Shown here: positions 55,750-64,000 of the stretch, piece after piece
Numbering within the stretch: position 1 is the first letter of the stretch
How the letters are laid out: each line of letters starts with the position of its first letter
Position numbers and translations under genes: made by a program
From: Methanoculleus chikugoensis
GTDB lineage: Archaea > Halobacteriota > Methanomicrobia > Methanomicrobiales > Methanoculleaceae
DNA: 64,000 nucleotides
Assembly (NCBI RefSeq): GCF_019669965.1
Contig: NZ_AP019781.1
Span: 992,001 to 1,056,000, forward strand
Reading direction: 5' to 3'
Notes under the pieces: model-generated
Seen by the model: the letters and a program-made list of their open reading frames with translations, nothing else
Told to the model about the DNA's origin: nothing
Database searches by the model: none

Positions 55750-56721
55750 CTATTCCGAGAGGAACGAAAATATCCGCAATAAGTTCTCGTCGAGGGGTTT
55801 CTTCTTCTGCCAGGTCTCTTCAAGCGAGGTGCATCGAAGGTCGCCGCCGATCTCTCCCACCATGCACCCGTTCCGGCCCTCAAGCAGCGCCTCGACGGCG
55901 GCGACACCGAGGAGGCTCCCGAGCACCCGGTCGCGCATCGTCGGCGGCCCGCCCCGCTGGAGGTGCCCGAGGACGACGACGCGGGGGTCGGCGTTGAGTT
56001 GCTTCCCGATCTCCCGGGCGATCTCAAAGGAGATACCCGGCGTCTTCCCCTCCGCCACCACCACGATTGCGCTCTTCTTCCCGGTGGTGAACCCCGCCCG
56101 TATGCGCTCGCTGATCCGGTCGATCGAGACCTCTTCTTCCGGGATGACCAGCTCCTCGGCGCCGCCGGCGATACCGCTCTCGAGTGCCAGGAACCCCGCC
56201 GTCCGCCCCATCACCTCGAGGAAGAAGAGGCGCTCGTGGGACCGGGCCGTGTCGCGGATGCGGTCGATCGCCTCGACCGCGCAGTTCGCCGCCGTGTCGA
56301 ACCCGACACAGTAGTCGGTCCCGTAGACGTCGTTGTCGATGCTCCCCGGCACCCCCACGAGCGCTGCAGTATCCGCGTCGGCGGCAAGCAGGCTTGCGCC
56401 GTGAAACGTCCCCTCCCCCCCGATCAGGACCACGCCGTCAAGCCCCATCCGCTCGATGGCTGCCGCTGCCCGGAGCCTTCCCTCCCTCGTGTAGAAGTCG
56501 GGGTTCCGGGAGGTCTCAAGGATAGTGCCGCCCAGGTGGATGGTGTTCCGGATCGCCGCCCGGTCGAGCGACACCGCGTCGGCGGCGATGAGCCCGGTGT
56601 ATCCCCGGCGTATCCCGGCGACAGCGAGGTCGTTCGCGAGCGCGGTCCGCACCGCCGCCCGGATACAGGCGTTCATACCCGGAGCGTCGCCGCCGCTTGT
56701 CAGGATACCGATCCGCTTCAT
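55750..56721 (-). CDS. pfkA: 6-phosphofructokinase, bacterial PfkA type
   Basis: A 323-residue PfkA: the nucleotide-binding GILTSGGDAPGMNACIR, a catalytic-loop VGVPGSIDNDVYGTD, IGGEGTFHGA (E/G at the positions that separate ATP and PPi users: G after E favours ATP), ARSHERLFFLEVMGRTAG, and GHLQRGGPPTMRDR. Methanogens usually use ADP-dependent or archaeal enzymes, so this bacterial form is notable. It overlaps pgk by 4 bp (ATGA) and is transcribed with it. Confidence 0.9.
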   Translation of the reverse strand: MKRIGILTSGGDAPGMNACIRAAVRTALANDLAVAGIRRGYTGLIAADAVSLDRAAIRNTIHLGGTILETSRNPDFYTREGRLRAAAAIERMGLDGVVLIGGEGTFHGASLLAADADTAALVGVPGSIDNDVYGTDYCVGFDTAANCAVEAIDRIRDTARSHERLFFLEVMGRTAGFLALESGIAGGAEELVIPEEEVSIDRISERIRAGFTTGKKSAIVVVAEGKTPGISFEIAREIGKQLNADPRVVVLGHLQRGGPPTMRDRVLGSLLGVAAVEALLEGRNGCMVGEIGGDLRCTSLEETWQKKKPLDENLLRIFSFLSE

Positions 56722-57929
56722 GGCTCCTCCGCATCTTCGAGCACTTCCACGCCCGGAAGCGGCTTTCCCGCAAGCATAGTGAGCGCGGCCCCGCCGCCCG
56801 TCGAGACATGGGTCATCTCGTCGGCAAGTCCGAACCGCTGCACCGCATCCGTGGTCGAACCGCCGCCGATGACCGTGGTGCCGCGGAGGTTGGCGAGGGC
56901 CGCGGCGACCCGGCGGGTCCCCTCCGCAAACTCCGGGATCTCGAAGACCCCCATCGGGCCGTTCCAGACAACGGTTCGGGTACGCCCGAGTTCCCGGGAG
57001 AACTCGTCGGCAGCCTCAGGCCCGATATCGGCGATGATCCGGCCGTCCGGGATCTCCGTCGCGGGCACAACCCGGGTCGAAGCGCCCTCCTCCAGTCTCT
57101 CCGCGACGACGACGTCCCGGGGGAGGATGAGGCGGACGCCGCGTCTTTCTGCATTCTCCCCGACCCTTCTGACGTCGTCCAGGCGGTCGGTCTCGACGTG
57201 CGACGCACCGGTCGGGTAGCCCCGGCTCGCAAGGAACGTCGCCGCCATGCCCCCTCCGATGAGAAGGAGGTCCACCCGGGAGACGATGTTCTCGAGGACT
57301 TCCAGTTTGTCGCTCACCTTGGCGCCGCCGATAACGGCGGCAAACGGCCTCTCAGGGTTCTGCAGGATGCGCGTAAACGCGTCGACTTCCCTCTCCAGAA
57401 GGAGCCCGGCCACCGCCGGCAGGTGCTGCGGGACACCCACGACCGATGCGTGGGCCCGGTGCGAGGCGCCGAAGGCGTCGTTGACGTAGACCTCGGCAAG
57501 ATCGGCGAGCTTCTCCGCAAAGGAGGGATTGTCAGCCCGCTCTTCCGGGTGGAACCGGAGGTTCTCGAGGAGGACGATATCCCCGTCGCTCATCGCCGCG
57601 ACCGCGCTCTCCACCTCCGGCCCGATGCAGTCCCGGAGCGCGGCGACCGGCCGGTCGAGCAGTTCGGAGAGTCGGTTCGCCACGAGGGCAAGGCGTAACC
57701 GCTCAACGATCTCGCCTTTCGGCCGGTCAAGGTGGGAGCAGAGGATTACCCGCGCTCCCCGTTCGCAGAGGTAGCGTATCGTCGGCAGGCTGGCCCGGAT
57801 GCGGGTGTCGTCGGCGATTGCTCCTTCCTCATCGAGCGGCACGTTGAAGTCGGCACGGACGAGGACCCGTTTCCCCGTCACGTCGATGTCCCGGATGGTT
57901 TTCTTCCGTCTTGGTATTACCTTCTGCAT
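56718..57929 (-). CDS. pgk: Phosphoglycerate kinase, bacterial type
   Basis: A 403-residue PGK: KTIRDIDVTGKRVLVRADFNVP, SHLDRPKG, LLENLRFHPEERAD, ENIVSRVDLLLIGGGMAATF, WNGPMGVFE and GGGSTTDAVQRFGLADEMTHVSTGGGAALT (given here in parts: GGGSTTDAV, FGLADEM and STGGGAAL). The pattern follows bacterial PGKs rather than the archaeal form. The start is ATG 57929; a TATA-like ACTATATATGCC lies about 110 bp upstream on the minus strand (58037-58048). It converts 1,3-bisphosphoglycerate and ADP to 3-phosphoglycerate and ATP. Confidence 0.93.
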   Translation of the reverse strand: MQKVIPRRKKTIRDIDVTGKRVLVRADFNVPLDEEGAIADDTRIRASLPTIRYLCERGARVILCSHLDRPKGEIVERLRLALVANRLSELLDRPVAALRDCIGPEVESAVAAMSDGDIVLLENLRFHPEERADNPSFAEKLADLAEVYVNDAFGASHRAHASVVGVPQHLPAVAGLLLEREVDAFTRILQNPERPFAAVIGGAKVSDKLEVLENIVSRVDLLLIGGGMAATFLASRGYPTGASHVETDRLDDVRRVGENAERRGVRLILPRDVVVAERLEEGASTRVVPATEIPDGRIIADIGPEAADEFSRELGRTRTVVWNGPMGVFEIPEFAEGTRRVAAALANLRGTTVIGGGSTTDAVQRFGLADEMTHVSTGGGAALTMLAGKPLPGVEVLEDAEEP

Positions 57930-58036
57930 ACCGGCACACCCCCGGAACGGTGGAGAGCGGCCGGGCGGTTCCGCCTCCCGGTCCGGCTTCCGGCCGTTCC
58001 CCGCAGAAGCACGGTGTTTCACTGGATGCATGCGTT

Positions 58037-58048
58037 GGCATATATAGT
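58037..58048 (-). promoter_or_regulatory. TATA box upstream of pgk-pfkA
   Basis: ACTATATATGCC on the minus strand, about 110 bp before the pgk ATG, giving an expected leader of about 85-90 nt. Confidence 0.45.
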
Positions 58049-58580
58049 GTTCGCCACGGCATCCCGGGCGTGGGATCTCCGGTTACCCGGGCTTTGAACC
58101 CTTGTGGGCACTCTCAATCGCCCTGTTGCTGTGAATCCCGGCGTTGATCCCGACAGGCACACCCGGATGATAAGATCTTCCTGTGCTTTCTTCTGCGCCA
58201 GGCGAACGACTGACCATGGTTCTCGCCCGCTTTCCGGTTGGGGATACCTGCCATACCGAAGCACTGTGAATACGAAGCACCGTGAATACTACCGGACAGT
58301 CGCAGGCCCGCGGCCGGCCTGCTCTTCCTGAAGGTTTACCGTGCCATTCCGGGAGAGCGAGGTCGGCAAGCTGCTGTTGCCGGAGGACACCGGCCTGAAA
58401 CGTCTACGATCGGCGGGACGTCTTTTGTTCTGCCGACCGTCAGACTCCCTTCCGGGTAAGGCCATCTTATGGTTCGAGTACTCGCAAAGGAAAATACGAC
58501 CTTGTTCCAAGCGGGATTCCATTCGATGAGCATCATTTAACAGTAAAACGGTTCTACCCAGCCTCGCGCCAGCAAAGGTT

Positions 58581-58616
58581 CCAGAGAGGTCTCTGGAGGG
58601 GCCACCATAAATTTAT
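58581..58616 (+). promoter_or_regulatory. Palindrome and TATA box of the PIG-L gene
   Basis: CCAGAGA (58581-58587) and TCTCTGG (58590-58596) form a 7-bp inverted repeat, 10 bp before the TATA box ATAAATTTAT (58607-58616), which lies about 30 bp before ATG 58644. An activator or repressor site is possible. Confidence 0.5.
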
Positions 58617-58643
58617 CGTCTGACCGGCGCTCAAGGGTCGCTC

Positions 58644-59666
58644 ATGATGAGACCGGTTTATCTCGCCGTTACCATCGCGATATTCCTCCTCACATTGCCG
58701 GCCGGGGTGAGCGCAATAGATACCGCGTTGGCCGTATACGTCGGAGCCCATCCTGATGATATCGATATCGGGATGTCAGGTTCGCTCTACAAGTACGATC
58801 TTAACAGGCATCCGATTCTCTGGATCGTTGTGACGGATGGAGGAGCTGATCGGCGCGAATACGGCCTTGAATCGGATGCCGCAAGAGCATGGGTAAAGGA
58901 TGATGGAACGGATTCTAAAAATTGGGTTGCTCCCAACGGCCAGGTATTTAATAGAGGCTTCTATTCGAACGATCTCTCTAGAAAGAGGTGCGGGCTTAAC
59001 GGCTCTTACCAACATGTGTTCCTCGATAACTCAAGTATGATACAGGAGTTCGATTGGAGATCCCGGGTCGATGCCCGGGTCGGCTCCGGCGTAGTTGAAA
59101 AAGTTCAAATGAGTTATCCTGATCCCTCGAATTCATCACAATCATATCTATATCCGGATGGAGGTCTCCATAACGGCACGATGAAGAACGTATACAGTGA
59201 AAAACTCGCAGAGGGCCTTGCGGAAACAATCTATCAGACGATTATCTCCGGGAACTATAGTAAAGACATGATTCTTATACACTCACACGCGCCGGTTCAC
59301 ATTGCGAGAAACTCCCACGAGCATCCGGATCACGAGATGACCGGAAACGCCGTTCTCGCAGCTATCGATCTTTTGGTTGTTAATTACGGTATCAAATCAG
59401 TTGATGCAACCTGGTACACTATTTATAATCCCATCCGCCCGGGGCTGGGTTATGTTCAAACAAAAGAGAATATCGTGAATTATAAAAACAGCAAATCGAA
59501 CTTGGTTAAAACTGACTGGGAGACGGCATACAATGTCCAGATAGGACGAAAATTCTACTGGATCGAGTATCCGAACGATCCCGGGGATTTCGAGTATGTT
59601 GTACGTGAGGATTACCCAGCAAAGCAAAGCCAGTGGAATTTGTTTACATCGCGGAACTATGTGTAA
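58644..59666 (+). CDS. Secreted PIG-L family deacetylase
   Basis: A 340-residue protein with a signal peptide (LAVTIAIFLLTLPAGVSA) and the PIG-L/LmbE zinc-site motifs: AHPDDIDIG (AHPDDE form) and HEHPDHEMTG. The family removes N-acetyl groups from GlcNAc-type sugars. Its base composition is clearly more AT-rich than that of its neighbours, with many AAA/AAT codons, suggesting acquisition. An exported deacetylase could act on surface glycans. ATG 58644 and 58647 are equivalent starts. Confidence 0.88.
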   Translation: MMRPVYLAVTIAIFLLTLPAGVSAIDTALAVYVGAHPDDIDIGMSGSLYKYDLNRHPILWIVVTDGGADRREYGLESDAARAWVKDDGTDSKNWVAPNGQVFNRGFYSNDLSRKRCGLNGSYQHVFLDNSSMIQEFDWRSRVDARVGSGVVEKVQMSYPDPSNSSQSYLYPDGGLHNGTMKNVYSEKLAEGLAETIYQTIISGNYSKDMILIHSHAPVHIARNSHEHPDHEMTGNAVLAAIDLLVVNYGIKSVDATWYTIYNPIRPGLGYVQTKENIVNYKNSKSNLVKTDWETAYNVQIGRKFYWIEYPNDPGDFEYVVREDYPAKQSQWNLFTSRNYV

Positions 59667-60083
59667 TGTCCTCTGCTATATCCGGGATTGCAGGTTTCCT
59701 CTGTTCGGAGGACCCTGACCCTCGGTGTAGCAATGGGCAGTTCGTGTTTCCGGCTTTTCTCTCTTATGGTGGCCACTATGCGTACCGGGCCTGCCCATAT
59801 CTATTGTTATGCTGATCGCAGCCTCAAATTCACACCGGGGAGACTGGCCCATGGTGTCTCACCCGGAGGGCCGGTATCGGCAAATATGGGGCCTGGTCCG
59901 GTATTTCCCGACGTCATGCCCGCCTTAACCCGGCGTGGCGGCCGGACAGCCCCATGTGAAACAGGTCTTCCCTGCGCAGTCGTCTCCGGGGCCTCCCCAT
60001 CTGCCTCGGAATATTATCAGCACCCGTGGGCCCGGTTCTGCATACGGGCCCGCGGCCGGTTGGTCCTTGCTCTTCCGGCAGGC
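59667..60083. other. Gene-free region between convergent genes
   Basis: About 415 bp with no supported ORF. It includes a hairpin GGGCCCG (60028-60034) / CGGGCCC (60045-60051) downstream of the PRC-barrel gene, a likely terminator for that gene. Confidence 0.45.
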
Positions 60084-60479
60084 TCACCGTTCGGAGCGAC
60101 GCTCCCAGTAGGGGGTATACCCGTAGTGGCTGTACATCCCGGTGAGCCACCCGCGTTCAGCGGTCGTCGGCCAGTTGTCCTTGTCGAAGCCCGGCGCGTT
60201 CTCCAGCCGCTCTCTGGGCATGTCAAGGACGAAGGTGTCGTCGGTCGCGTTGTACCGCAGGGCCTCCCAGGGGACGGCGAAGAGTTTGTCGCCGAGCCCC
60301 AGGATCCCCCCGAACGAGAGGGCGGCATAAGCGATGCAGCCTTCGCTCGTATCGATCACGACATCCTTGATCGTCCCGAGATCCTCACCCTGCGGGTTCC
60401 TGACCGAATAATCCGCAATATCCTTCCCCCGTATAATATTCCGTGCCTGCATCTCTGTGGCAGTTCCTCTCATCTGCAT
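60084..60479 (-). CDS. PRC-barrel domain protein
   Basis: A 131-residue protein with a PRC-barrel: RNIIRGKDIADYSVRNPQGEDLG, then IKDVVIDTSEG and FAVPWEALRYN. PRC-barrels serve as RNA-processing or photosynthesis/cell-division scaffolds; the role here is unknown. A GGAG lies 5 bp before ATG 60479; a GTG one codon earlier is less likely. A strong TATA (GTATAATATT region, 60430s) lies inside the gene and probably has no role. Confidence 0.85.
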   Translation of the reverse strand: MQMRGTATEMQARNIIRGKDIADYSVRNPQGEDLGTIKDVVIDTSEGCIAYAALSFGGILGLGDKLFAVPWEALRYNATDDTFVLDMPRERLENAPGFDKDNWPTTAERGWLTGMYSHYGYTPYWERRSER

Positions 60480-60648
60480 CACGTCTCCACGATCGTGGAA
60501 CGTCCTGTCCCACGGTAAGAGGGTGAATACAGGCCGGATTATTTAATTCTTATTGAAATATATTGGTGGCTGGATGTGTGGTGCCACAGGAGCGTTCTCC
60601 CGTGCGTGCGCCCGGAAGACAGGATTGCCCGGAGCACGATCGAATGTG

Positions 60649-60868
60649 TCGCCCCTCCTTTCTCCTCCACTCTCCGCCCGCCCCTTTCTCGTAGACCTGC
60701 TCCACCGCCGCCCAGGCGACTTTGTGGGCAACCTCCTCCTGCGAGTTTTTTTTGGTTTCGCCGCCCCGAAGGGCCGGCGTACTGCTCCCGGGCGCTGTTG
60801 AACGCTTCACGGTAGATATCCCGGCCGTGCCCGGGAAGCGCCTCTCTCACCAGCAGCGGCAGGTCGTC
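60649..60868 (-). pseudogene. chaB: ChaB-family gene with a frameshift in an A8 run
   Basis: The minus strand encodes DDLPLLVREALPGHGRDIY and EAFNSAREQYAGPSGRRNQ in one frame, then, after a run of eight A (T8 at 60746-60753 on the plus strand), EEVAHKVAWAAVEQVYEK and GEW in the next frame. Together these match ChaB, a small regulator-like protein. Deleting one A restores the frame. The ATG is missing before DDLP (an in-frame TAA precedes it). It may be a decaying gene, a sequencing slip in the homopolymer, or programmed slippage. Confidence 0.75.
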
Positions 60869-60971
60869 ACCTTAATCGCGTGCCCAGAGAGATTGGTAGG
60901 ATACATGCCGTGCAGACGGAACCGCCGGGAACCCCGGTGAGCGCAGGCTGCACGGCTGGAACACAGCAGAT

Positions 60972-62081
60972 ATGAAGGTCTACTGGCGACAGATCCCCCT
61001 GGCGAACAACACCTTCGCCGCGCTTACCGCAGCGTGCGAGGTGCACGGATACGACCTCGGGGCGGCGGACGGGCCGCGTCCCGACGTCACCCTCTATAGC
61101 CTGAACTCCATCAACGAGCGCGTGTATCGCGACGAGATCGCGGAGGCCGGCTGCGTAACGATCGTCGGCGGCCCCCACGCCTCCGCCTGCTACCGCGAGG
61201 TGGCGGAGTACGCCGACTACGTCGTCGTCGGGGAGGGAGAGTACACCCTCCCGGCGCTTCTCTCCGCCATCGAGGAAGGACGAGATCCTCCTCCCGGGGT
61301 CGCCACCGCCGCGGGTTACACACCCGCCCGCCACACCGTCCTCCTCGACGGCTACCCGCCCTTCTCGCAGATCAAGGGGTTCGTCGAGATCACCCGGGGG
61401 TGCCCGTTCTCCTGCGGTTACTGCCAGACACCGCGCCTCTTCGGGCGGTGCATGCGCCACCGCTCCATCGACGAGATCGCCCGTTACGCCTCGCGCTACC
61501 GGGATATCCGGTTCGTCACCCCGAACGCGTTCGCCTACGGCTCCGACGGCGTCCACCTCCGTCTCGACAGGGTCGAACGTCTCCTCCGGAGCCTCAAAGG
61601 CCGGGTCTACTTCGGCACCTTCCCCGGCGAGGTGCGCCCGGAGTGCGTCTCGCGGCAGTCCGTCGAGCTCGTCCTCGACCACTGCGCCAACACCCGCCTG
61701 CACTTCGGGGCGCAGTCGGGGAGCGATCGTGTGCTGCGCCGCCTTCATCGGGGGCATACCGTCGAGGACGTCGTCCGTGCCTTCGACCTCTGCCGGGAGC
61801 ACGGCCTCGTTCCGGTCGTCGATTTCATCCTCGGGCTGCCGTTCGAGAGCGACGACGATCAGCGCGCGACGCTCGACCTCGTGAAGATGGTCGCCCGGGG
61901 CGGGAAGGCGCACATCCACTACTTCATGCCGCTTCCCGGGACTCCCCTTCAGGATGCCCGCCCCCGTCCGCTCCTTCCTGAGACGGAGAAGGTTCTCGGG
62001 AAACTCGCGCTCGACGGCAGAATAACCGGCTCGTGGATGGATCATGAGATAAGGTTTTTTAGACGCACTTCTCATCTATAG
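60972..62081 (+). CDS. B12-binding/radical SAM protein, MJ_1487-like
   Basis: A 369-residue protein. The N-terminal about 110 residues resemble a degenerate B12-binding domain (VTLYSLNSINERVYRDEI and VTIVGGPHASACYREVAEY, typical GGPHAS), followed by a radical SAM domain with CPFSCGYCQTP (C-x3-C-x2-C). It matches, as I recall, the TIGR04013 family of methanogens and other archaea. Substrate unknown. It may form an operon with the phosphoesterase 4 bp downstream. Confidence 0.85.
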   Translation: MKVYWRQIPLANNTFAALTAACEVHGYDLGAADGPRPDVTLYSLNSINERVYRDEIAEAGCVTIVGGPHASACYREVAEYADYVVVGEGEYTLPALLSAIEEGRDPPPGVATAAGYTPARHTVLLDGYPPFSQIKGFVEITRGCPFSCGYCQTPRLFGRCMRHRSIDEIARYASRYRDIRFVTPNAFAYGSDGVHLRLDRVERLLRSLKGRVYFGTFPGEVRPECVSRQSVELVLDHCANTRLHFGAQSGSDRVLRRLHRGHTVEDVVRAFDLCREHGLVPVVDFILGLPFESDDDQRATLDLVKMVARGGKAHIHYFMPLPGTPLQDARPRPLLPETEKVLGKLALDGRITGSWMDHEIRFFRRTSHL

Positions 62082-62084
62082 AGC

Positions 62085-62726
62085 ATGACGGATGTGCTAC
62101 TCCTAGCAGATCTGCACGGTAACTACGGAAAGCTTGACGCTTTTCTCAGCTACGACTACGATGCAGTCATCATTGCAGGCGATATCACCAATTTCGGTCC
62201 ACTTGAGCCTGTAGATTCGGTACTCTCCAACTTTGAGGTGCCGTGTTTCGCAATCCCCGGCAACTGCGATCCCCGCGAGATCATCGATGTGCTCGAACGC
62301 TCGGATGCGGTCTGCCTGCACAATTCGTGGATCGCACTCGGCAAGATCACGCTCGCGGGTCTTGGCGGTTCGAACAAGACCCCGTTCGACACGCCGTTCG
62401 AGCTGACGGAGGAAGAGATCGACAAAGACCTCACCCGGATCACCAATCACATGGATAAAAACATCCACAACGTCCTGCTCTGTCACGCCCCGCCATACGA
62501 GGCGCTGGACACCGTCGAGGATAACCACGTCGGCAGCCCGAGCATCCGCAAGCACCTGGCCCGGTTCGATCTGGTCTGCTGTGCTCACATTCACGAGGCA
62601 CGGGGCGTCACCGAGGTCGACGGCGTCAAGGTCGTCAACCCCGGCCCCGCTTCAGAAGGCTACGGTGCTATCATCCGTTTCGGGAAGGAGCCCAAAGATA
62701 TCCATATCGACCTTATTGCTGTTTAG
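62085..62726 (+). CDS. Metallophosphoesterase, YfcE-like
   Basis: A 213-residue calcineurin-like phosphoesterase: LADLHGN (D-x-H), IIAGDITNFGP, PGNCDPRE, LCHAPPYE and CAHIHEARG, all motifs intact. It starts 3 bp after the radical SAM gene stop. Its 3' end overlaps the convergent CYTH gene by 14 bp. Substrate unknown; cyclic-nucleotide or phosphoester cleavage is possible, which would fit the adjacent CYTH gene. Confidence 0.88.
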   Translation: MTDVLLLADLHGNYGKLDAFLSYDYDAVIIAGDITNFGPLEPVDSVLSNFEVPCFAIPGNCDPREIIDVLERSDAVCLHNSWIALGKITLAGLGGSNKTPFDTPFELTEEEIDKDLTRITNHMDKNIHNVLLCHAPPYEALDTVEDNHVGSPSIRKHLARFDLVCCAHIHEARGVTEVDGVKVVNPGPASEGYGAIIRFGKEPKDIHIDLIAV

Positions 62727-63243
62727 ATAACAGCATCTCCAGATACGAGGTGTAGATCGGTGGACCGCCTACACCCAATTCTTTTGCAATAGCCCCGATC
62801 CGGTCGGCGGCATCCTCTTTGTTCTCGTCTGTCAGGATCTCGATCTCGGCGAACGTCCCGAGCCCCTCGATGTCGTCGAGCGTGACCGTCACGTCCCCCA
62901 TCTCGTAGAACTCCCGCACCTTCAAGACCATGGCGGCCCGCCGGAACCCGAGACGCGAGAGGATCCCTTCAAGCGTCTCTCCGTCGGCTACCGCGAGGTT
63001 GAACTCCTCGCGGGCCTTTGCACTCCCGACCCGGATCTTCGGGCCTTTGTAGGTCACGGTGACCCCGGTATCGTCGTACCTGACCCGTAACGCCTCGTCG
63101 GTCTCCCCGAAATCGCGGTGAGGAGCGTTGTAGTAGACATCGCGTTCCTGCTGCCTTCTTCCCATCCGTACCCCCTTCCGGTCGAGCCCGGCCCTAACGC
63201 TCTCCAGGTCTTTGACCGCAAATTTTGCTTCCACTTCGAGCAT
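62713..63243 (-). CDS. CYTH-domain protein (class IV adenylate cyclase type)
   Basis: A 176-residue CYTH protein: the opening MLEVEAKFAV has the E-x-E-x-K signature that binds metal and triphosphate, and ALRVRYDD, GPKIRVGSAKAREEF and VTLDDIEGLGTFAEIEI are family motifs. In archaea members are usually tripolyphosphatases or thiamine-triphosphatase-like; a cyclase activity is less likely. ATG 63243 is preferred over GTG 63249. Confidence 0.85.
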   Translation of the reverse strand: MLEVEAKFAVKDLESVRAGLDRKGVRMGRRQQERDVYYNAPHRDFGETDEALRVRYDDTGVTVTYKGPKIRVGSAKAREEFNLAVADGETLEGILSRLGFRRAAMVLKVREFYEMGDVTVTLDDIEGLGTFAEIEILTDENKEDAADRIGAIAKELGVGGPPIYTSYLEMLLSKQQ

Positions 63244-63287
63244 GCTCACCCTGCGTCAGATCGTCTCTCGGGAACGACGATAAACCC

Positions 63288-64000
63288 TCACCGCCCGGCC
63301 GTGAGCGGGCCGGAGGCTCTCTGCCGGATAAGGTCTCTCTGCCGTTTTGCGGCGGCGAGGAGCGCATCGTCTTCGAGATGCTCCGCGGAGATGATCGCCC
63401 GCTCCGTGAGCAGCAGGGCGGTGTCGTGGTCATCGCGATGATGGAACCGGAGCCCGATCTCCAGGTTCAGGTCGGCGGCTTTCCCGTACTCGTGCGCGTC
63501 AAAGAGGTGACCGGCAAGCGAGAGGAGGACGTGCAGCCTGTCGGGGAGGCGATGTATGGAGCGCTCGAAGCAGTCTGCAGCGCGGGCGTTGAGCGCAACC
63601 GTCGTCTCTTCAGAGAGGCAGTGCCTGCAGTGCTCCTGCAGGAGGGGGTGCGCGAAGGCATACTCGCCGTCCGGGAGCCTGCGGAACATGCTGCTCTCCA
63701 GCAGCCGGTCGGTTGCCGGCGCCACGCCCGCCTCCTGGAGATCGAGCATGCAGGCCATGACCGGCACGGGGAACGGGGGGTTTAAGACGCAGAGGTTCTC
63801 CATCCATGCCTTCATGGGTTCGGGGAGCGCGGCGAAGACAAGCCCCGCCGGATCGTCTGCCCCGGCGATGACGTCCGCGACGTTCTCCCGGGACGGTGAG
63901 AGCCCCCGGTTGCGCAGGGCGTTGAAGCAGGCCATAAGGCCAAACGGGTCGCCTGCTCTCTCTTCGAGGAGGCCGGCGGCCGCATCGTCGATGGAGAAGT
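63288..64000 (-). CDS. C-terminal part of a large ATPase-type protein (partial)
   Basis: The frame is open through the right edge and ends at 63288. The visible 237 residues resemble the C-terminal portion of archaeal AAA/STAND ATPases: EERAGDPFGLMACFNALRNR, a winged-helix-like VLNPPFPVPVMACMLDLQEA and TPR-like helices (SLAGHLFDAHEYGKAADLNL). No Walker motifs are in view because the N-terminus is outside the window. Probable regulator or defence ATPase, not certain. Confidence 0.65.
   Translation of the reverse strand, partial: FSIDDAAAGLLEERAGDPFGLMACFNALRNRGLSPSRENVADVIAGADDPAGLVFAALPEPMKAWMENLCVLNPPFPVPVMACMLDLQEAGVAPATDRLLESSMFRRLPDGEYAFAHPLLQEHCRHCLSEETTVALNARAADCFERSIHRLPDRLHVLLSLAGHLFDAHEYGKAADLNLEIGLRFHHRDDHDTALLLTERAIISAEHLEDDALLAAAKRQRDLIRQRASGPLTAGR

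Larger units (their letters stand above)
57930..58643. other. Gene-free region between pgk and PIG-L genes
   Basis: About 710 bp. I see no ORF with codon use or homology that supports it. It contains the pgk promoter, a T-arm-like GGGTTCAAAGCCC on the minus strand that lacks a tRNA fold, and a palindrome plus TATA box before the PIG-L gene. Near 58308-58345 a segment resembles one near 60047-60090 (GCCCGCGGCCGG followed by GCTCTTCC), a weak direct repeat. Confidence 0.45.

Noticed and set aside
58085-58130. A T-arm-like GGGTTCAAAGCCC on the minus strand suggesting a tRNA
   Set aside because: No acceptor stem, anticodon arm or D arm pairs around it, and the T-stem is only 3 bp.
58289-58536. 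Short minus-strand frames before the PIG-L gene
   Set aside because: They lie in a region with no codon bias and overlap each other in different frames; no homology.
59688-60518. A plus-strand frame overlapping the PRC-barrel gene
   Set aside because: Antisense of a supported gene, basic and repetitive with no homology.

Overview
The window looks like chromosomal DNA of a high-GC methanogenic archaeon, most likely Methanoculleus or a close relative in the Methanomicrobiales. This is inferred, not proven. The signs are: archaeal promoters (AT-rich TATA boxes 25-35 bp before leaderless or short-leader starts), methanogen-type sensor kinases, PKD-repeat surface proteins, ferredoxin-linked and radical SAM enzymes, and a secondary-alcohol dehydrogenase. 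No rRNA, tRNA or CRISPR was found.

Region by region. 1-2.8 kb is a small defence-like patch: a decayed ATPase/regulator fragment, a HEPN/MNT toxin-antitoxin pair and a PD-(D/E)XK nuclease-like protein. 3-5.2 kb has a membrane-anchored RidA protein and a REC-PAS-histidine kinase. 5.3-11.6 kb is a kdpABC potassium pump operon ending in a kdpD-like sensor that has no kinase domain. 11.9-32 kb is a mosaic of housekeeping and accessory genes: secondary alcohol dehydrogenase, APC permease, cysteine desulfurase-like enzyme, four SAM methyltransferases, M24 peptidase, RsgA GTPase, a SPASM radical SAM enzyme, DNA-repair proteins (AlkD-like, Mpg), a condensation-like acyltransferase and a ferredoxin protein. 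32-47.6 kb holds a cupin, an AI-2E-type exporter, a K+/H+ antiporter, a PKD protein, an MFS pseudogene, a four-PAS kinase, an IS256-family element, a C69 peptidase, a dienelactone hydrolase, a DUF169 protein and a 4Fe-4S aldo/keto reductase with a broken TetR gene beside it.

The most unusual block is 48.28-52.15 kb. A helix-turn-helix regulator with a perfect inverted repeat between its TATA box and its start codon heads a run of six more genes, nearly all joined by overlapping stop/start codons. Five encode membrane proteins that share an N-terminal GWCPNA-like motif. The sixth, only 43 codons long, is an overlooked small ORF overlapping both neighbours. This looks like one regulated membrane system of unknown role; the shared motif recalls DUF1673 proteins of Methanosarcina.

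52-64 kb carries ABC transporter genes, an S9 peptidase remnant, a bacterial-type pfkA-pgk pair, a lower-GC PIG-L deacetylase, a PRC-barrel protein, a frameshifted chaB, a B12-binding-type radical SAM protein, a phosphoesterase, a CYTH protein and the end of a large ATPase that runs off the window. Potassium homeostasis (kdpABC, kinase-less KdpD, K+/H+ antiporter) and redox/radical chemistry are the clearest functional themes. Gene remnants (six) and one IS element show moderate genome turnover.
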